Shown here in pieces: positions 53,393 to 61,718 of a stretch of 64,000 nt of DNA. This stretch comes from an uncultured Dyadobacter sp. (lineage in GTDB: Bacteria > Bacteroidota > Bacteroidia > Cytophagales > Spirosomataceae). The notes under the pieces were generated by a model. It was not told the origin of the DNA. It searched no databases and saw nothing but the letters and a program-made list of their open reading frames with translations. Where the stretch lies: positions 1-64,000 of the forward strand of contig NZ_CAMLSE010000027.1 in the NCBI RefSeq assembly GCF_946482605.1. Reading direction: 5' to 3'. The position numbers and the translations under genes were made by a program. Numbering within the stretch: the first letter of the stretch is position 1; every line of letters begins with the position of its first letter.

Positions 53393-54376
53393 TTAATTGT
53401 TCTGATTGATAAGGCTTACCACTACTTTTACCATCATTTCTTTTTCCGTCGGACTGCTTTCGGCGATCATTAATGTAAGCGCTACCAGAGCGTTGTCCGC
53501 GATACGTTTCGAACCGTCCGGCCTGTAAAGGATTTTATTTCTTTCCAGGAACCACACAAAAATCAACGCGGCTATTCGCTTGTTTCCATCACTGAACGAA
53601 TGGTTCTTGACTATGAAATACAGCAAATGGGCCGCCTTCTCTTCAATGCTTGGATAAAGTTCTATCCCATCGAAAGTCTGGTAAATGGTACTAATCGACC
53701 CTTTGAAAGAGTCGTCCTTTTCATTGCCGAAAAGATGATGGTTCCCAAACTTGCTCCTTAAACCACGGATAGCCGAAATCGCCTCGTCGTAGGTGATGAC
53801 GAAGATCTGCCGTTCCGAAACATCCTCCATTGCAAGAGCCTGGTGATCATATTTATCCAGAATATCCAGCGCGTATGCAAAATTGGTAACGACCTGGATC
53901 AATCCCGTCGCCTCTCCCGCTGTCAATTCTTTGGATTGTATCACATTCGCAAGCAGGCCAACCGTCTTTCTCAGATTTTCCAGCTGGTCGAGTTTTACCT
54001 TCTCCTGCACCGCGAAACCCTTGATCAAAAAGTCTTTCAAAATCCTGTTGGCCCATATCCTGAATTGAGTGCCTTGCCTGGATTTGACGCGGTAGCCGAC
54101 AGAGATGATTGTGTCCAAGCTATAAACCGAAACAGGTTTATCAGAGAAAGCAATGTGCATAAAATGCACATTGCTTTCTCTTTCCAATTCTTTTTCCTTG
54201 AATATATTAGAAATGTGTTTTGTAATGACTGACCTCTCCTTCCCGAACAACTCTGCCATTTGCGCTTGTGTGAGCCAAACGGTTTCATTCCGAAGCCGGA
54301 CCTCAAGAGACGTTTTTCCGTCTTCTGTTTCATAAAGAATGATCTCGCCCTGCTTTTCTATTTCTCCGAATTCCAT
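53393..54376 (-). CDS. RhuM-family protein with C-terminal Doc/Fic domain
   Basis: A 327-residue fusion. The N-terminal RhuM domain (about 10-130) includes ETVWLTQAQMAELFGKERSV, SVYSLDTIISVGYRVKSRQG and FRIWANRILKDFLIKGFA. The C-terminal Fic/Doc fold carries HSFSDGNKRIAALIFVWFLE (His about 259). The motif HxFxDGNKR lacks the second Arg of AMP-transferring Fic proteins and is nearer the Doc kinase type. Doc inactivates EF-Tu by phosphorylation, and the substrate here is unknown. I use ATG 54376 over a TTG ten codons upstream. No antitoxin gene is next to it. It sits inside the copper locus on the opposite strand, behind a perfect palindrome. Confidence 0.87.
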   Translation of the reverse strand: MEFGEIEKQGEIILYETEDGKTSLEVRLRNETVWLTQAQMAELFGKERSVITKHISNIFKEKELERESNVHFMHIAFSDKPVSVYSLDTIISVGYRVKSRQGTQFRIWANRILKDFLIKGFAVQEKVKLDQLENLRKTVGLLANVIQSKELTAGEATGLIQVVTNFAYALDILDKYDHQALAMEDVSERQIFVITYDEAISAIRGLRSKFGNHHLFGNEKDDSFKGSISTIYQTFDGIELYPSIEEKAAHLLYFIVKNHSFSDGNKRIAALIFVWFLERNKILYRPDGSKRIADNALVALTLMIAESSPTEKEMMVKVVVSLINQNN

Positions 54377-54405
54377 AAAAAGTTGATGTCTAAGTGATTT
54401 ATCCA

Positions 54406-54433
54406 ATTTAATATCAATGCACTGATATTAAAT
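54406..54433. promoter_or_regulatory. Perfect palindrome upstream of the RhuM-Doc gene
   Basis: ATTTAATATCA (54406-54416) and TGATATTAAAT (54423-54433) are exact reverse complements with a 6-nt centre. The site begins 30 bp before the RhuM-Doc ATG and looks like an operator for a dimeric regulator. It is not followed by a T-run, so a terminator is unlikely. Confidence 0.55.
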
Positions 54434-54497
54434 ACGTCCAATGTCCCAAATGGTAACACGATGAACACAACTTTTTAAGCTAATATCTCAAACCAAA

Positions 54498-54560
54498 AAC
54501 TCTGTAACGCATTCCCACAATTCTGTAACATTCTTCCGCCCGTCGCTGCCGATATTTGTA
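54498..54560 (+). promoter_or_regulatory. Putative copper-responsive promoter of the 69-aa HMA gene
   Basis: Two copies of AAyTCTGTAAC (54498-54508 and 54519-54529), 21 bp apart, precede a GATATTTGTA -7 core (54551-54560). The distance from the second TGTAAC to TTTGTA is 25 nt, equal to that in the copA promoter. The gene starts at 54611. Confidence 0.5.
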
Positions 54561-54610
54561 AAACAATTAATCACGAAGTAAATGGGGCGTTGCCCCGACC
54601 ATTAACAACC

Positions 54611-54820
54611 ATGGAAACCTTGCAATTCAAAACCAATATCAAATGCGGCGGATGTGTCGCCGGCGTTACACCTTTCCTCAATGGTGACGAAAATGTTCAA
54701 AACTGGACCGTCGATCTCGAAAGTGCCGACCGCGTACTGAAAGTAGAAACGACCCATTCTCCGGAAGAAATCAGTCAGTTGATTAAAAAGGCCGGATATG
54801 TAGCCGAAGAAATCGCCTGA
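54611..54820 (+). CDS. Small HMA-domain metallochaperone-like protein (69 aa)
   Basis: A single heavy-metal-associated domain with no signal peptide, so cytoplasmic. The metal-binding site is FKTNIKCGGCVAGVTPFL with CxxC, and the fold continues as NVQNWTVDLESADRVLKVET. It resembles CopZ-type chaperones that hand Cu+ to CopA. I use ATG 54611, since the upstream in-frame residues are not conserved-looking. It has its own promoter-like region with two TGTAAC sites and starts the plus-strand half of the copper locus. Confidence 0.87.
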   Translation: METLQFKTNIKCGGCVAGVTPFLNGDENVQNWTVDLESADRVLKVETTHSPEEISQLIKKAGYVAEEIA

Positions 54821-54832
54821 TAATTAGTATTT

Positions 54833-54866
54833 TTGGCCCGGAGTTCAGGTTTCGGGCCAAATTAAA
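54833..54866 (+). terminator. Possible hairpin after the HMA gene
   Basis: An 8-bp stem (TTGGCCCG at 54833-54840 with 54853-54860), 12-nt loop, then AT-rich sequence, lies 12 bp after the HMA stop. No real T-run follows, so it is a weak candidate. Confidence 0.35.
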
Positions 54867-54897
54867 TAGCCCCAAGTCTACCGCCGACAGCAACGCA

Positions 54898-55362
54898 ATG
54901 AAAAACAAACTGCACCGATCGATCACCATCCTGATGGCATTCCTGGTTCTGCTGAGCAGCACCGGTTTCGCTATTACGGAGCGCTTGTGCACGATGATGG
55001 ACAGCAAGTCGGCGCAGTTCGCGAGCAATTCCAAAGAAAGTTCCTGTAAACCAAAAGTCGTTTCTTCCTGCTGTGCCAAAAGTGCGGAGTTGAAAATGGC
55101 CAAAGGCACTTTTCTAAAAAAAACCGACTGCTGCCGGGAAAGCCAGCAATTCAAGAAACTTGAAATTGTTTCCCTGGATTCACACCTGGTTGCCAAACTG
55201 CTCAAATCGGCAGCGACCGGCGTCGTATGGGAAGTAACCCGCTTCCGTTTTATCCAGGCCGAATGGGTAATCCATGCCCCCCGGCTCTCTCCCGACCTAT
55301 CCTTCTCTTCCCGTCTTCATGGGAGAAGTATGCTCGCATTTATCCAGTCCTTCCTGATTTGA
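54898..55362 (+). CDS. HYC_CC_PP family protein
   Basis: A 154-residue exported or membrane-anchored protein with an N-terminal hydrophobic segment (ITILMAFLVLLSSTGFAIT). It has paired cysteines in SCKPKVVSSCCAK and KKTDCCRESQ, and a hydrophobic C-terminus. This matches the HYC_CC_PP family, which in Bacteroidota sits beside copper TonB receptors. Cysteine pairs suggest metal binding in the periplasm. Position between the HMA chaperone and the TonB receptor supports a role in copper handling, but the family has no defined function. Confidence 0.82.
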   Translation: MKNKLHRSITILMAFLVLLSSTGFAITERLCTMMDSKSAQFASNSKESSCKPKVVSSCCAKSAELKMAKGTFLKKTDCCRESQQFKKLEIVSLDSHLVAKLLKSAATGVVWEVTRFRFIQAEWVIHAPRLSPDLSFSSRLHGRSMLAFIQSFLI

Positions 55363-55451
55363 TCATTGAATAACAGCCATTTAATGTAAATCTACGCCCA
55401 ACAGCGTCGGATTTGACAAAGAATCTCTTATTCCAATGAATCCATGCAATC

Positions 55452-57677
55452 ATGAACAAACACCTGCTGGGAGGGCTGCTTTTACTGATTACCTCCTCCA
55501 TTTACGCACAGCGTATAACCGGCTCAGTGAATGAGCAAGATGCTCAAACCAAAAGCCTGAAACCCATCATCGGAGCCAATGTGTATTGGTCCGGAACAAC
55601 CCAGGCCACTGCTACGGACCTGAATGGAAAATTCAGCATTCCGCGATCTGCCCAATCGGCAATGCTGGTGGTCAGCTTTGTCGGGTTCCGAAACGATACC
55701 ATCAAAATAGGGCAGGAAAGCGAACTGCAGGTAGTTCTGCAAAGCGATCAGACGCTGGATGAAGTGGTGGTACGTGCCGGCAATACATCCATTGACCGTC
55801 TTTCTCCGCATCAAACCGAAATCATCACAACACGTGCACTCGCCAAAGCAGCCTGCTGCAACCTTTCCGAAAGTTTCGAAACGAATGCATCGGTATCGGT
55901 TTCATATGCCGACGCAGTAACGGGCTCCAAACAGATCCAGATGCTCGGCCTGAACGGCACCTACATTCAAACCAATGTGGAAAACATCCCGTCCATACGC
56001 GGACTTGCATCTACTTTCGGACTTAATTTCGTGCCGGGCACCTGGATCCAGTCGATCGATGTCGGTAAAGGAGCGGGTTCCGTCGTGAATGGGTATGAAT
56101 CCATGACGGGCCAGATCAACGTGGAGCTGCAAAAGCCGGATACGGACGAAAAACTGTACCTGAACACCTATGTGAATAACTTCGGTCGCGCCGAGGTGAA
56201 TCTGAACCTTGCCCATAAGCTGACCGAAAAGTGGAGCACCGGACTGCTCACGCATGGCAGCACGCTCCGCAACCGCGTCGACAAAAACGGTGATGGCTTT
56301 CTCGATCTGCCGCTGTACACGCAGTACAATGCAATTAACCGATGGAAATACCAGGGAACCAAGATGATGGCCCAGTTTGGTGTGAAAGCGCTCTACGAGG
56401 ATCGACTTGGCGGACAAAAAGGTTTTGAGCGGGAAATGAAGGGAACCGCACAGGCTTACGGGTTTGGTGCACGGGTAAACCGTTACGAGTTTTTCTCAAA
56501 GATTGCGCGCCTGTTTCCCGAACAGCCCTACAAAGGACTTGGCCTGATCGTCAATGCTTCCTTACACGACTCCAAATCCTATTTTGGCCTGAATAATTAC
56601 GACGGCCGGCAAAAAACGCTCTACGGAAACCTCATTTACCAGTCCATTATCGGGAATACGAATCATTCCTATAAAACCGGGGTCAGCTATCTGCTCGATG
56701 ACTATGATGAACTTTATAAAGACATCAGCCTGAAAAGAAACGAGTCAGTACCGGGCGCATTCTTCGAATATACTTACAACCATCTCGACAAATTTGTGAT
56801 GGTGGCCGGTGGACGCGTCGATTTTCATAACCTGTATGGTACACAATGGACGCCACGCCTGCATTTGAAGTACAATCTGACCGATCAGACCACACTTCGG
56901 GCTTCGGCAGGACGAGGCTTCCGGGTATCAAACCCGCTGGCCGAGTACTATGGTAACCTGGTGAGCTCCCGGGCCGTGATCTTCCGCGAAAGTATCCGCC
57001 CGGAAGTGTCCTGGAACTATGGAGCCAGCCTGACCCAGGAATTCAAAATCGGGGAAATGAATGGTAACTTTATCATGGATTTTTACCGCACCGATTTTGA
57101 AAACCAGTTGGTAGCAGACATGGAAGATCCGCGGTACATACGTTTCTACAACCTCGAAGGCAAGGCTTATGCCAACAGCTTCCAGGCAGAAGCGAATTTG
57201 ACACCCATCAAACGCTTTGAGCTCAAACTCGCTTATCGCCTCTTTGATGTGAAACAAACCATCCGGAATGTGTACGATGCCAATACGCTGCAACCCAGGA
57301 TGATGGTCAGCCGCGACCGGGTGCTGTTCAATGCGGGCTATGCCTTGCCTTATGACAAATGGAAGTTTGACGCTACGGTACAATGGAATGGCAAACGGCG
57401 GATTCCTTACATGGGTCACGTTCCCGACCACCACGTTCCGACCGACCTGACAGCGACCATGTCTCCCTCATTCTATAACCTGAATGCCCAGATCACGCGA
57501 ACATTTCCCAAATGGGACATCTATCTGGGTGGCGAAAATCTCGCTAATTTCCGTCAGAAAGACCCGATTATGGGAGCCTCGGAACCTTTCGGGCAGCATT
57601 TCGATGCGGGAATGGCCTGGGGGCCGGTCGTAGGACGAATGATTTATGCCGGAATGCGTTATAAGATTGTTCGGTAG
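55452..57677 (+). CDS. TonB-dependent receptor of the copper locus
   Basis: A 741-residue outer-membrane receptor. It has a signal peptide (LLLLITSSIYAQR), a carboxypeptidase-like domain (ANVYWSGTTQATATDLNGKF) and a plug with ALAKAACCNLSESFETNASV, QIQMLGLNGTYIQTNVENIP and GYESMTGQINVELQKPD. The adjacent Cys-Cys in the plug is typical of the receptor group found beside HYC_CC_PP and HMA proteins. Uptake of copper or a copper complex, or signalling, is inferred from the neighbourhood. The barrel has normal length and no break. Confidence 0.9.
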   Translation: MNKHLLGGLLLLITSSIYAQRITGSVNEQDAQTKSLKPIIGANVYWSGTTQATATDLNGKFSIPRSAQSAMLVVSFVGFRNDTIKIGQESELQVVLQSDQTLDEVVVRAGNTSIDRLSPHQTEIITTRALAKAACCNLSESFETNASVSVSYADAVTGSKQIQMLGLNGTYIQTNVENIPSIRGLASTFGLNFVPGTWIQSIDVGKGAGSVVNGYESMTGQINVELQKPDTDEKLYLNTYVNNFGRAEVNLNLAHKLTEKWSTGLLTHGSTLRNRVDKNGDGFLDLPLYTQYNAINRWKYQGTKMMAQFGVKALYEDRLGGQKGFEREMKGTAQAYGFGARVNRYEFFSKIARLFPEQPYKGLGLIVNASLHDSKSYFGLNNYDGRQKTLYGNLIYQSIIGNTNHSYKTGVSYLLDDYDELYKDISLKRNESVPGAFFEYTYNHLDKFVMVAGGRVDFHNLYGTQWTPRLHLKYNLTDQTTLRASAGRGFRVSNPLAEYYGNLVSSRAVIFRESIRPEVSWNYGASLTQEFKIGEMNGNFIMDFYRTDFENQLVADMEDPRYIRFYNLEGKAYANSFQAEANLTPIKRFELKLAYRLFDVKQTIRNVYDANTLQPRMMVSRDRVLFNAGYALPYDKWKFDATVQWNGKRRIPYMGHVPDHHVPTDLTATMSPSFYNLNAQITRTFPKWDIYLGGENLANFRQKDPIMGASEPFGQHFDAGMAWGPVVGRMIYAGMRYKIVR

Positions 57678-57722
57678 AGGAAAAAAGAAGGAAAGGGAGA
57701 AAGACATTGACAGCTTTATATT

Positions 57723-58292
57723 ATGAAATTATATATTAAAAATATGGTCTGTGACCGCTGCAAGCGGGTAGTTCGGGAAGAACTGAACCGGCTTGGAATT
57801 GACCTCAACTTCATAGAGCTCGGTGAGGTCGAAACGGTGGCAGAGGTAGACGGCGATCAACTGAAAGAGGTAAAAACAGTACTGGAAGCCAATGGTTTTG
57901 AGCTGCTCGATGATCGCCGGCTTGCATTGGTAGAGCATATCAAAACGCTGGTGATCGACGAGGTACAAAACCTGAAAGGCAACAAACCCACGCAGATGAA
58001 TTTTTCGGACTATCTCTCGGAAAAGATCGGATATGAGTACTCCTATCTGAGCAACCTGTTCTCCTCCGAAACCGGGCAAACCATCGAGCAGTATATTATT
58101 GCCCAAAAGGTGGAGAAGGTAAAAGAATGGCTATCATATAATGAGCTCACATTGAGCGAAATAGCCTGGCGACTTTCTTACAGCAGCACGGCGCATCTCA
58201 GTAATCAGTTCAAAAAAGTGACCGGCATGACGCCGGGTGAGTTCAAGAAAAGTACTTTACAAAGAACCGCACTGGATCAGGTAGGCCAGTGA
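57723..58292 (+). CDS. AraC-type regulator with N-terminal HMA-like domain
   Basis: A 189-residue protein. The first 60 residues read as an HMA-like metal-binding fold with MVCDRCKRVVREELNRLGI (CxxC) and VETVAEVDGDQLKEVKTVLE. The rest is an AraC DNA-binding domain: SDYLSEKIGYEYSYLSNLFS, the second helix-turn-helix LTLSEIAWRLSYSSTAHLSN, and FKKVTGMTPGEFKKS. This is a compact candidate one-component metal sensor. It starts 45 bp after the TonB receptor and is likely co-transcribed. It is the best candidate to act at the TGTAAC sites, by inference only. Confidence 0.88.
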   Translation: MKLYIKNMVCDRCKRVVREELNRLGIDLNFIELGEVETVAEVDGDQLKEVKTVLEANGFELLDDRRLALVEHIKTLVIDEVQNLKGNKPTQMNFSDYLSEKIGYEYSYLSNLFSSETGQTIEQYIIAQKVEKVKEWLSYNELTLSEIAWRLSYSSTAHLSNQFKKVTGMTPGEFKKSTLQRTALDQVGQ

Positions 58293-58341
58293 CCCACATC
58301 AATAACCTATTTTTCAAGTATTAATTCAAAACTTCAACTGT

Positions 58342-58584
58342 ATGAAACAAGTCATTTTTGCATCACTGGTATTTCTTTTCACCGCTTGTGCAGGGAACAG
58401 CGAAAAGTCAGAAAAGACGGCTTCGGATACTGAGACACAAGCGGCGAGCGAAAAAAAATATGCCTGCCCGATGAAATGCGAAGGCGAAAAGACCTACGCC
58501 GAGGCAGGCAAATGCCCGGTTTGTAAAATGGATCTGCAGGAAGTAGCGATGGCCGAAACCGATTCGAGCACCCATCAGCATTAA
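58342..58584 (+). CDS. Lipoprotein with heavy-metal-binding (HMBD) motif
   Basis: An 80-residue lipoprotein (signal MKQVIFASLVFLFTACAGN with lipobox TACA, Cys 17). The mature part has YACPMKCEGEKTYAEAGKCP, then VCKMDLQEV, which is the short HMBD motif found at the start of CusB-like and copper proteins. It should bind metal at the membrane surface. It follows the AraC/HMA gene by 49 bp and precedes a periplasmic HMA protein. Confidence 0.88.
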   Translation: MKQVIFASLVFLFTACAGNSEKSEKTASDTETQAASEKKYACPMKCEGEKTYAEAGKCPVCKMDLQEVAMAETDSSTHQH

Positions 58585-58607
58585 TCATTTCAAAACTTTA
58601 AGAAAAT

Positions 58608-58949
58608 ATGAAAACGACCATTCTCAGCATTCTGACTGCCCTGGTTCTGGGCCTGAACGTCGCTATCGCCGACGGGCAAAAGGAGGTAAAAATCAAGACC
58701 TCAGCCATTTGTGAAATGTGCAAGGCGCGTATTGAGCGTAACCTGGGCCTCTCCAAGGGAGTGAAAGAGTCGAACCTCGACTTAGGCAACAAGGTTGTAA
58801 CGGTGAAATACAATCCGAATAAAACTACTCCGGAGGCTATCAAAGCCACCATTATCAACACCGGGTACGACGCCGATGAGCTGCCCGCCAACCAGAAATC
58901 GCACGACAAACTGCCAAGCTGCTGCCGGAAAACTGCCGCAGCGCATTGA
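58608..58949 (+). CDS. Periplasmic HMA-domain protein
   Basis: A 113-residue exported protein with signal peptide (MKTTILSILTALVLGLNVAI, cut near IAD). The HMA domain has IKTSAICEMCKARIERNLGL with CxxC, and VVTVKYNPNKTTPEAIKATI follows. A short tail ends in LPSCCRKTAAAH with an extra Cys pair. It is a likely periplasmic Cu(I) binder that could pass metal to the lipoprotein or the membrane partners. It follows the HMBD lipoprotein gene by 23 bp. Confidence 0.88.
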   Translation: MKTTILSILTALVLGLNVAIADGQKEVKIKTSAICEMCKARIERNLGLSKGVKESNLDLGNKVVTVKYNPNKTTPEAIKATIINTGYDADELPANQKSHDKLPSCCRKTAAAH

Positions 58950-58967
58950 TCACGAAACTACTTCATC

Positions 58968-60362
58968 ATGCTTCTCAACAAACTGATCCTGATGACAGCC
59001 GCCGGAATGGGGGCTGTCATATCCCCCGCATTTGCGCAGCACGAACACCGCCACGAGCCAGCCAAAGACACCGTTAGCCACGAAATGCACGACATGAAAA
59101 GTATGGATCATGAGCAAATGGACCATACTCAAATGCAGCATGGTGCCTCGCATATGACGCATGGCTTTTCATTGAGTCTGCCGATGACCCGCAATGGCTC
59201 GGGCACAGGGTGGCAGCCCGACGCCACGCCCATGTACGCCTACATGAAGCATGGCAGCAAATGGAACTACATGCTGCACGGAAGCATTTACCTGCGTTAC
59301 ACCGCACAAAATTTCAACAACGACGGTAAAAGAGGCTCCGATTCCAAGTTCAGCGCGCCTAACTGGTTCATGGGAATGGCCCAGCGCCAAGTAGGCAAAA
59401 ACGGCTTGCTTAACCTTCGGGCCATGGTTTCCCTCGATCGCATCGTCGATGGGGGTGCAGGTTACCCGCTGCTTTTTCAATCCGGCGAAAGCTGGAAAGG
59501 CCAGCCGCTTATCGACCGCCAGCATCCGCACGACCTCATTTCGGAGCTTTCAGTAGGTTACACACAGCGGATCAATGACAAGGTCGATTTGACCATTTAC
59601 GCGGGTTACCCCGGCGAGCCGGCGCTTGGCCCTACGGCGTTCATGCACCGGATGTCGGCATTCAACAATCCCGATGCCGTGCTCGGCCACCATTGGCAGG
59701 ATGCCACACACATTACATTCGGCGTGGTGACGGCAGGTATCCGATATGGTAAATTCAAACTGGAAGGATCTTCGTTCACCGGCCGCGAACCGGACGAGAA
59801 CCGCTTCGATTTCGACAAGCCACGCTTCAATTCATACAGTTACCGGTTGTTGTTCAATCCTTCTGCCAACTGGGCATTACAGGCTTCGAGAGGTTTAATC
59901 AAAAGCCCGGAACCAAGGGAGCCGGATGAAGATGTCAACCGTACGACCGCTTCCGTACAGCATTCGGGTAGTCTGGGTGGAAAAAACAAATGGATTTCGT
60001 CGACACTCGTATGGGGATTGAATGATGCGGGCGAGCACCACAAGGAACATTCTGTGCTGGCCGAATCAAATCTGCAACTCGACAAATGGGCCATTTACGG
60101 CCGCTATGAATGGGTTCAGAAAAGCGGCGGTGAGCTGGGACTGATAGCCTATGATTACGATCCCCTCCTGAACCGGCTTCCTGTTTCCATGTTTTCACTC
60201 GGCTTGAACCGGCAGATCGCCGCTTTCAGTAACACACTCCTACAAGCCGGAGCGCAGATCAGCCTTTACAAACCGGACCGCCTGCTGGAAAGCATTTATG
60301 GTAAAACACCGCTTTCCGGGCAGGTGTACCTGCGCATTACCCCCGCGCTCATGCGTATGTGA
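58968..60362 (+). CDS. Outer-membrane-barrel-like protein with His/Met-rich N-terminus
   Basis: A 464-residue exported protein (signal about residues 1-23, AAGMGAVISPAFAQ). The start of the mature chain is very rich in His and Met: HEHRHEPAKDTVSHEMHDMK and MDHEQMDHTQMQHGASHMTH. That stretch should bind copper or another soft metal. The rest (about 75-464) consists of alternating amphipathic strands with aromatic ends, as in a beta-barrel outer-membrane protein. I do not recognise a named family. It is the last gene of the copper run, 18 bp after the periplasmic HMA gene, so metal efflux or storage at the outer membrane is plausible. Confidence 0.75.
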   Translation: MLLNKLILMTAAGMGAVISPAFAQHEHRHEPAKDTVSHEMHDMKSMDHEQMDHTQMQHGASHMTHGFSLSLPMTRNGSGTGWQPDATPMYAYMKHGSKWNYMLHGSIYLRYTAQNFNNDGKRGSDSKFSAPNWFMGMAQRQVGKNGLLNLRAMVSLDRIVDGGAGYPLLFQSGESWKGQPLIDRQHPHDLISELSVGYTQRINDKVDLTIYAGYPGEPALGPTAFMHRMSAFNNPDAVLGHHWQDATHITFGVVTAGIRYGKFKLEGSSFTGREPDENRFDFDKPRFNSYSYRLLFNPSANWALQASRGLIKSPEPREPDEDVNRTTASVQHSGSLGGKNKWISSTLVWGLNDAGEHHKEHSVLAESNLQLDKWAIYGRYEWVQKSGGELGLIAYDYDPLLNRLPVSMFSLGLNRQIAAFSNTLLQAGAQISLYKPDRLLESIYGKTPLSGQVYLRITPALMRM

Positions 60363-60384
60363 GCGGGCTTTTTTAGTAGTTTTG
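60342..60384 (+). promoter_or_regulatory. Terminator-like hairpin and -7 promoter element
   Basis: A bulged stem (60342-60351 with 60360-60367) is followed by TTTTTT (60369-60374), which is a likely terminator for the copper run. TAGTTTTG (60377-60384) then matches TAnnTTTG and may start transcription of the methyltransferase, 27 bp before its GTG. Confidence 0.5.
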
Positions 60385-60411
60385 CGTTTTAATATAAACC
60401 AAAATATTGCC

Positions 60412-61155
60412 GTGGCCTGGTACCATACCTATTTCAAAGGACTCCCGCAGCGTGCCTGGAAACTGCACCAGGATGAAGAATATACTGATTATGAAGTCGA
60501 TTTCCTGCGGGATGTGCTTGAAATAAATGGTGACAGCCAGGTGTTGGACATGCTCGCCGGCTACGGACGGCACGCATTACCGCTCGCGGAGCAGGGCGTT
60601 GCCATGACCTGTATCGACATTTCTACCGAGTACTGCGATGAATTGCGCGGCATCGCGGACGAGCAGCAACTACCCGTCAAAGTCGTTTGTGCCGATGTAC
60701 TTGAAGTAAACCTGCCGGAAGAGAGTTTTGATGCAGCTTATTGTTTCGGAAACAGTTTCAGCTTTTTTCCACGGGCCGAAACGCAGCAACTCATTAGTCA
60801 GATCGCGTCGGCACTGAAGCCTGGCGCGCACGCGGCTATTCATACCGAAAACCTGGCCGAAAGTATCCTGCCTAACTACCAGTCGCGGAACTGGATGCCT
60901 GTGAAAGAAGATATCGTGTATCTGGCTGAAAATGAATACAACGCCGCTGGTGGCTATATCGAAGCCGAACAGACATTTATTTCGGGTACTGAAAAAGTGA
61001 CGCACAGCGTCCGCCAGCATATTTACACATTGGGAGAGCTTACTTCTATGTTCGAAAGCGCGGGGCTGACAGTCGTAGGCACATTCAGCAACCTCGAAGC
61101 CGACCCGTTTATGCTGGGCGACGAGCAACTTTACCTGGTGGCTCGGAAAGATTGA
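60412..61155 (+). CDS. SAM-dependent class I methyltransferase
   Basis: A 247-residue class I methyltransferase. Motif I is VLDMLAGYGRHALPLAEQGV, followed by MTCIDIST, the motif-II-like VVCADVLEV and DAAYCFGNSFSFF. I take the GTG at 60412 (VAWYHTYFKGLPQRAW) as start, because it clears the upstream gene and its terminator and because YHTYF is a typical beginning of this group. The substrate is unknown. It appears to be a single-gene unit unrelated to copper. Confidence 0.85.
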   Translation: MAWYHTYFKGLPQRAWKLHQDEEYTDYEVDFLRDVLEINGDSQVLDMLAGYGRHALPLAEQGVAMTCIDISTEYCDELRGIADEQQLPVKVVCADVLEVNLPEESFDAAYCFGNSFSFFPRAETQQLISQIASALKPGAHAAIHTENLAESILPNYQSRNWMPVKEDIVYLAENEYNAAGGYIEAEQTFISGTEKVTHSVRQHIYTLGELTSMFESAGLTVVGTFSNLEADPFMLGDEQLYLVARKD

Positions 61156-61156
61156 C

Positions 61157-61672
61157 TCAATGCGGGAGCCGGGCGCGGATTAGTCCGTAAACCCAGGTAC
61201 CGGCAATGGCGCTCAGCAATGTCACAGCTACCGCAGTGTAACCGGCACCGATCTGCGCGAACAGCGGCCCAGGGCAAGCACCCGTAATGGCCCATCCGAC
61301 GCCGAACATGAGGCCGCCGTAAATCTGTCCTTTGTCAAAAACTTTGTCGGCAATGCTGACGTGCTCGCCGGACAAGGTCCTGATATCAAATTTTCTGATC
61401 AGCCAAACCGAAAGCAGGCCCACTGCCACAGCGGAGCCGATGACGCCATACATGTGGAAAGAGTCCAAGCGGAACATTTCCTGTATCCGAAACCATGATA
61501 CGATTTCCGCTTTCACGAAAACAATCCCGAACACAACGCCTACAATCAGATATTTGAGGTTCGCTCCGAAACCTTCGGCACTTTCCTGACGGTTTGCACC
61601 ATCGCAACCGTCCATTTGGATGGGGTCGGGCTGATGATCCGCAATAGGGGTAGGTTGATGTATTTTTTCCAT
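61157..61672 (-). CDS. YedE-type transporter half (DUF6691)
   Basis: A 171-residue membrane protein with four to five helices and the SulP-unrelated YeeE/YedE signature GGLMFGVGWAITGACPGPLF. The Cys and Gly-Ala-Cys-Pro-Gly element is the conserved part of thiosulfate or sulfur-compound transporters. The N-terminus has an additional cytoplasmic stretch. It is the second half of a two-protein transporter whose first half is the YeeE gene at 61719, 46 bp upstream. Sulfur import or export is inferred from the neighbouring MBL-rhodanese gene. Confidence 0.86.
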   Translation of the reverse strand: MEKIHQPTPIADHQPDPIQMDGCDGANRQESAEGFGANLKYLIVGVVFGIVFVKAEIVSWFRIQEMFRLDSFHMYGVIGSAVAVGLLSVWLIRKFDIRTLSGEHVSIADKVFDKGQIYGGLMFGVGWAITGACPGPLFAQIGAGYTAVAVTLLSAIAGTWVYGLIRARLPH

Positions 61673-61718
61673 TGTTGAGTATTGTATTAATAAGTAAAAT
61701 ATAAAAGTCGCCAGCCAA

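Noticed and set aside
54406..54433. The palindrome before RhuM-Doc as a dif or att site
   Set aside because: It does not resemble the XerCD-type 6-nt-spaced consensus that I know, and no integrase gene or duplicated end is visible. An operator is more likely.
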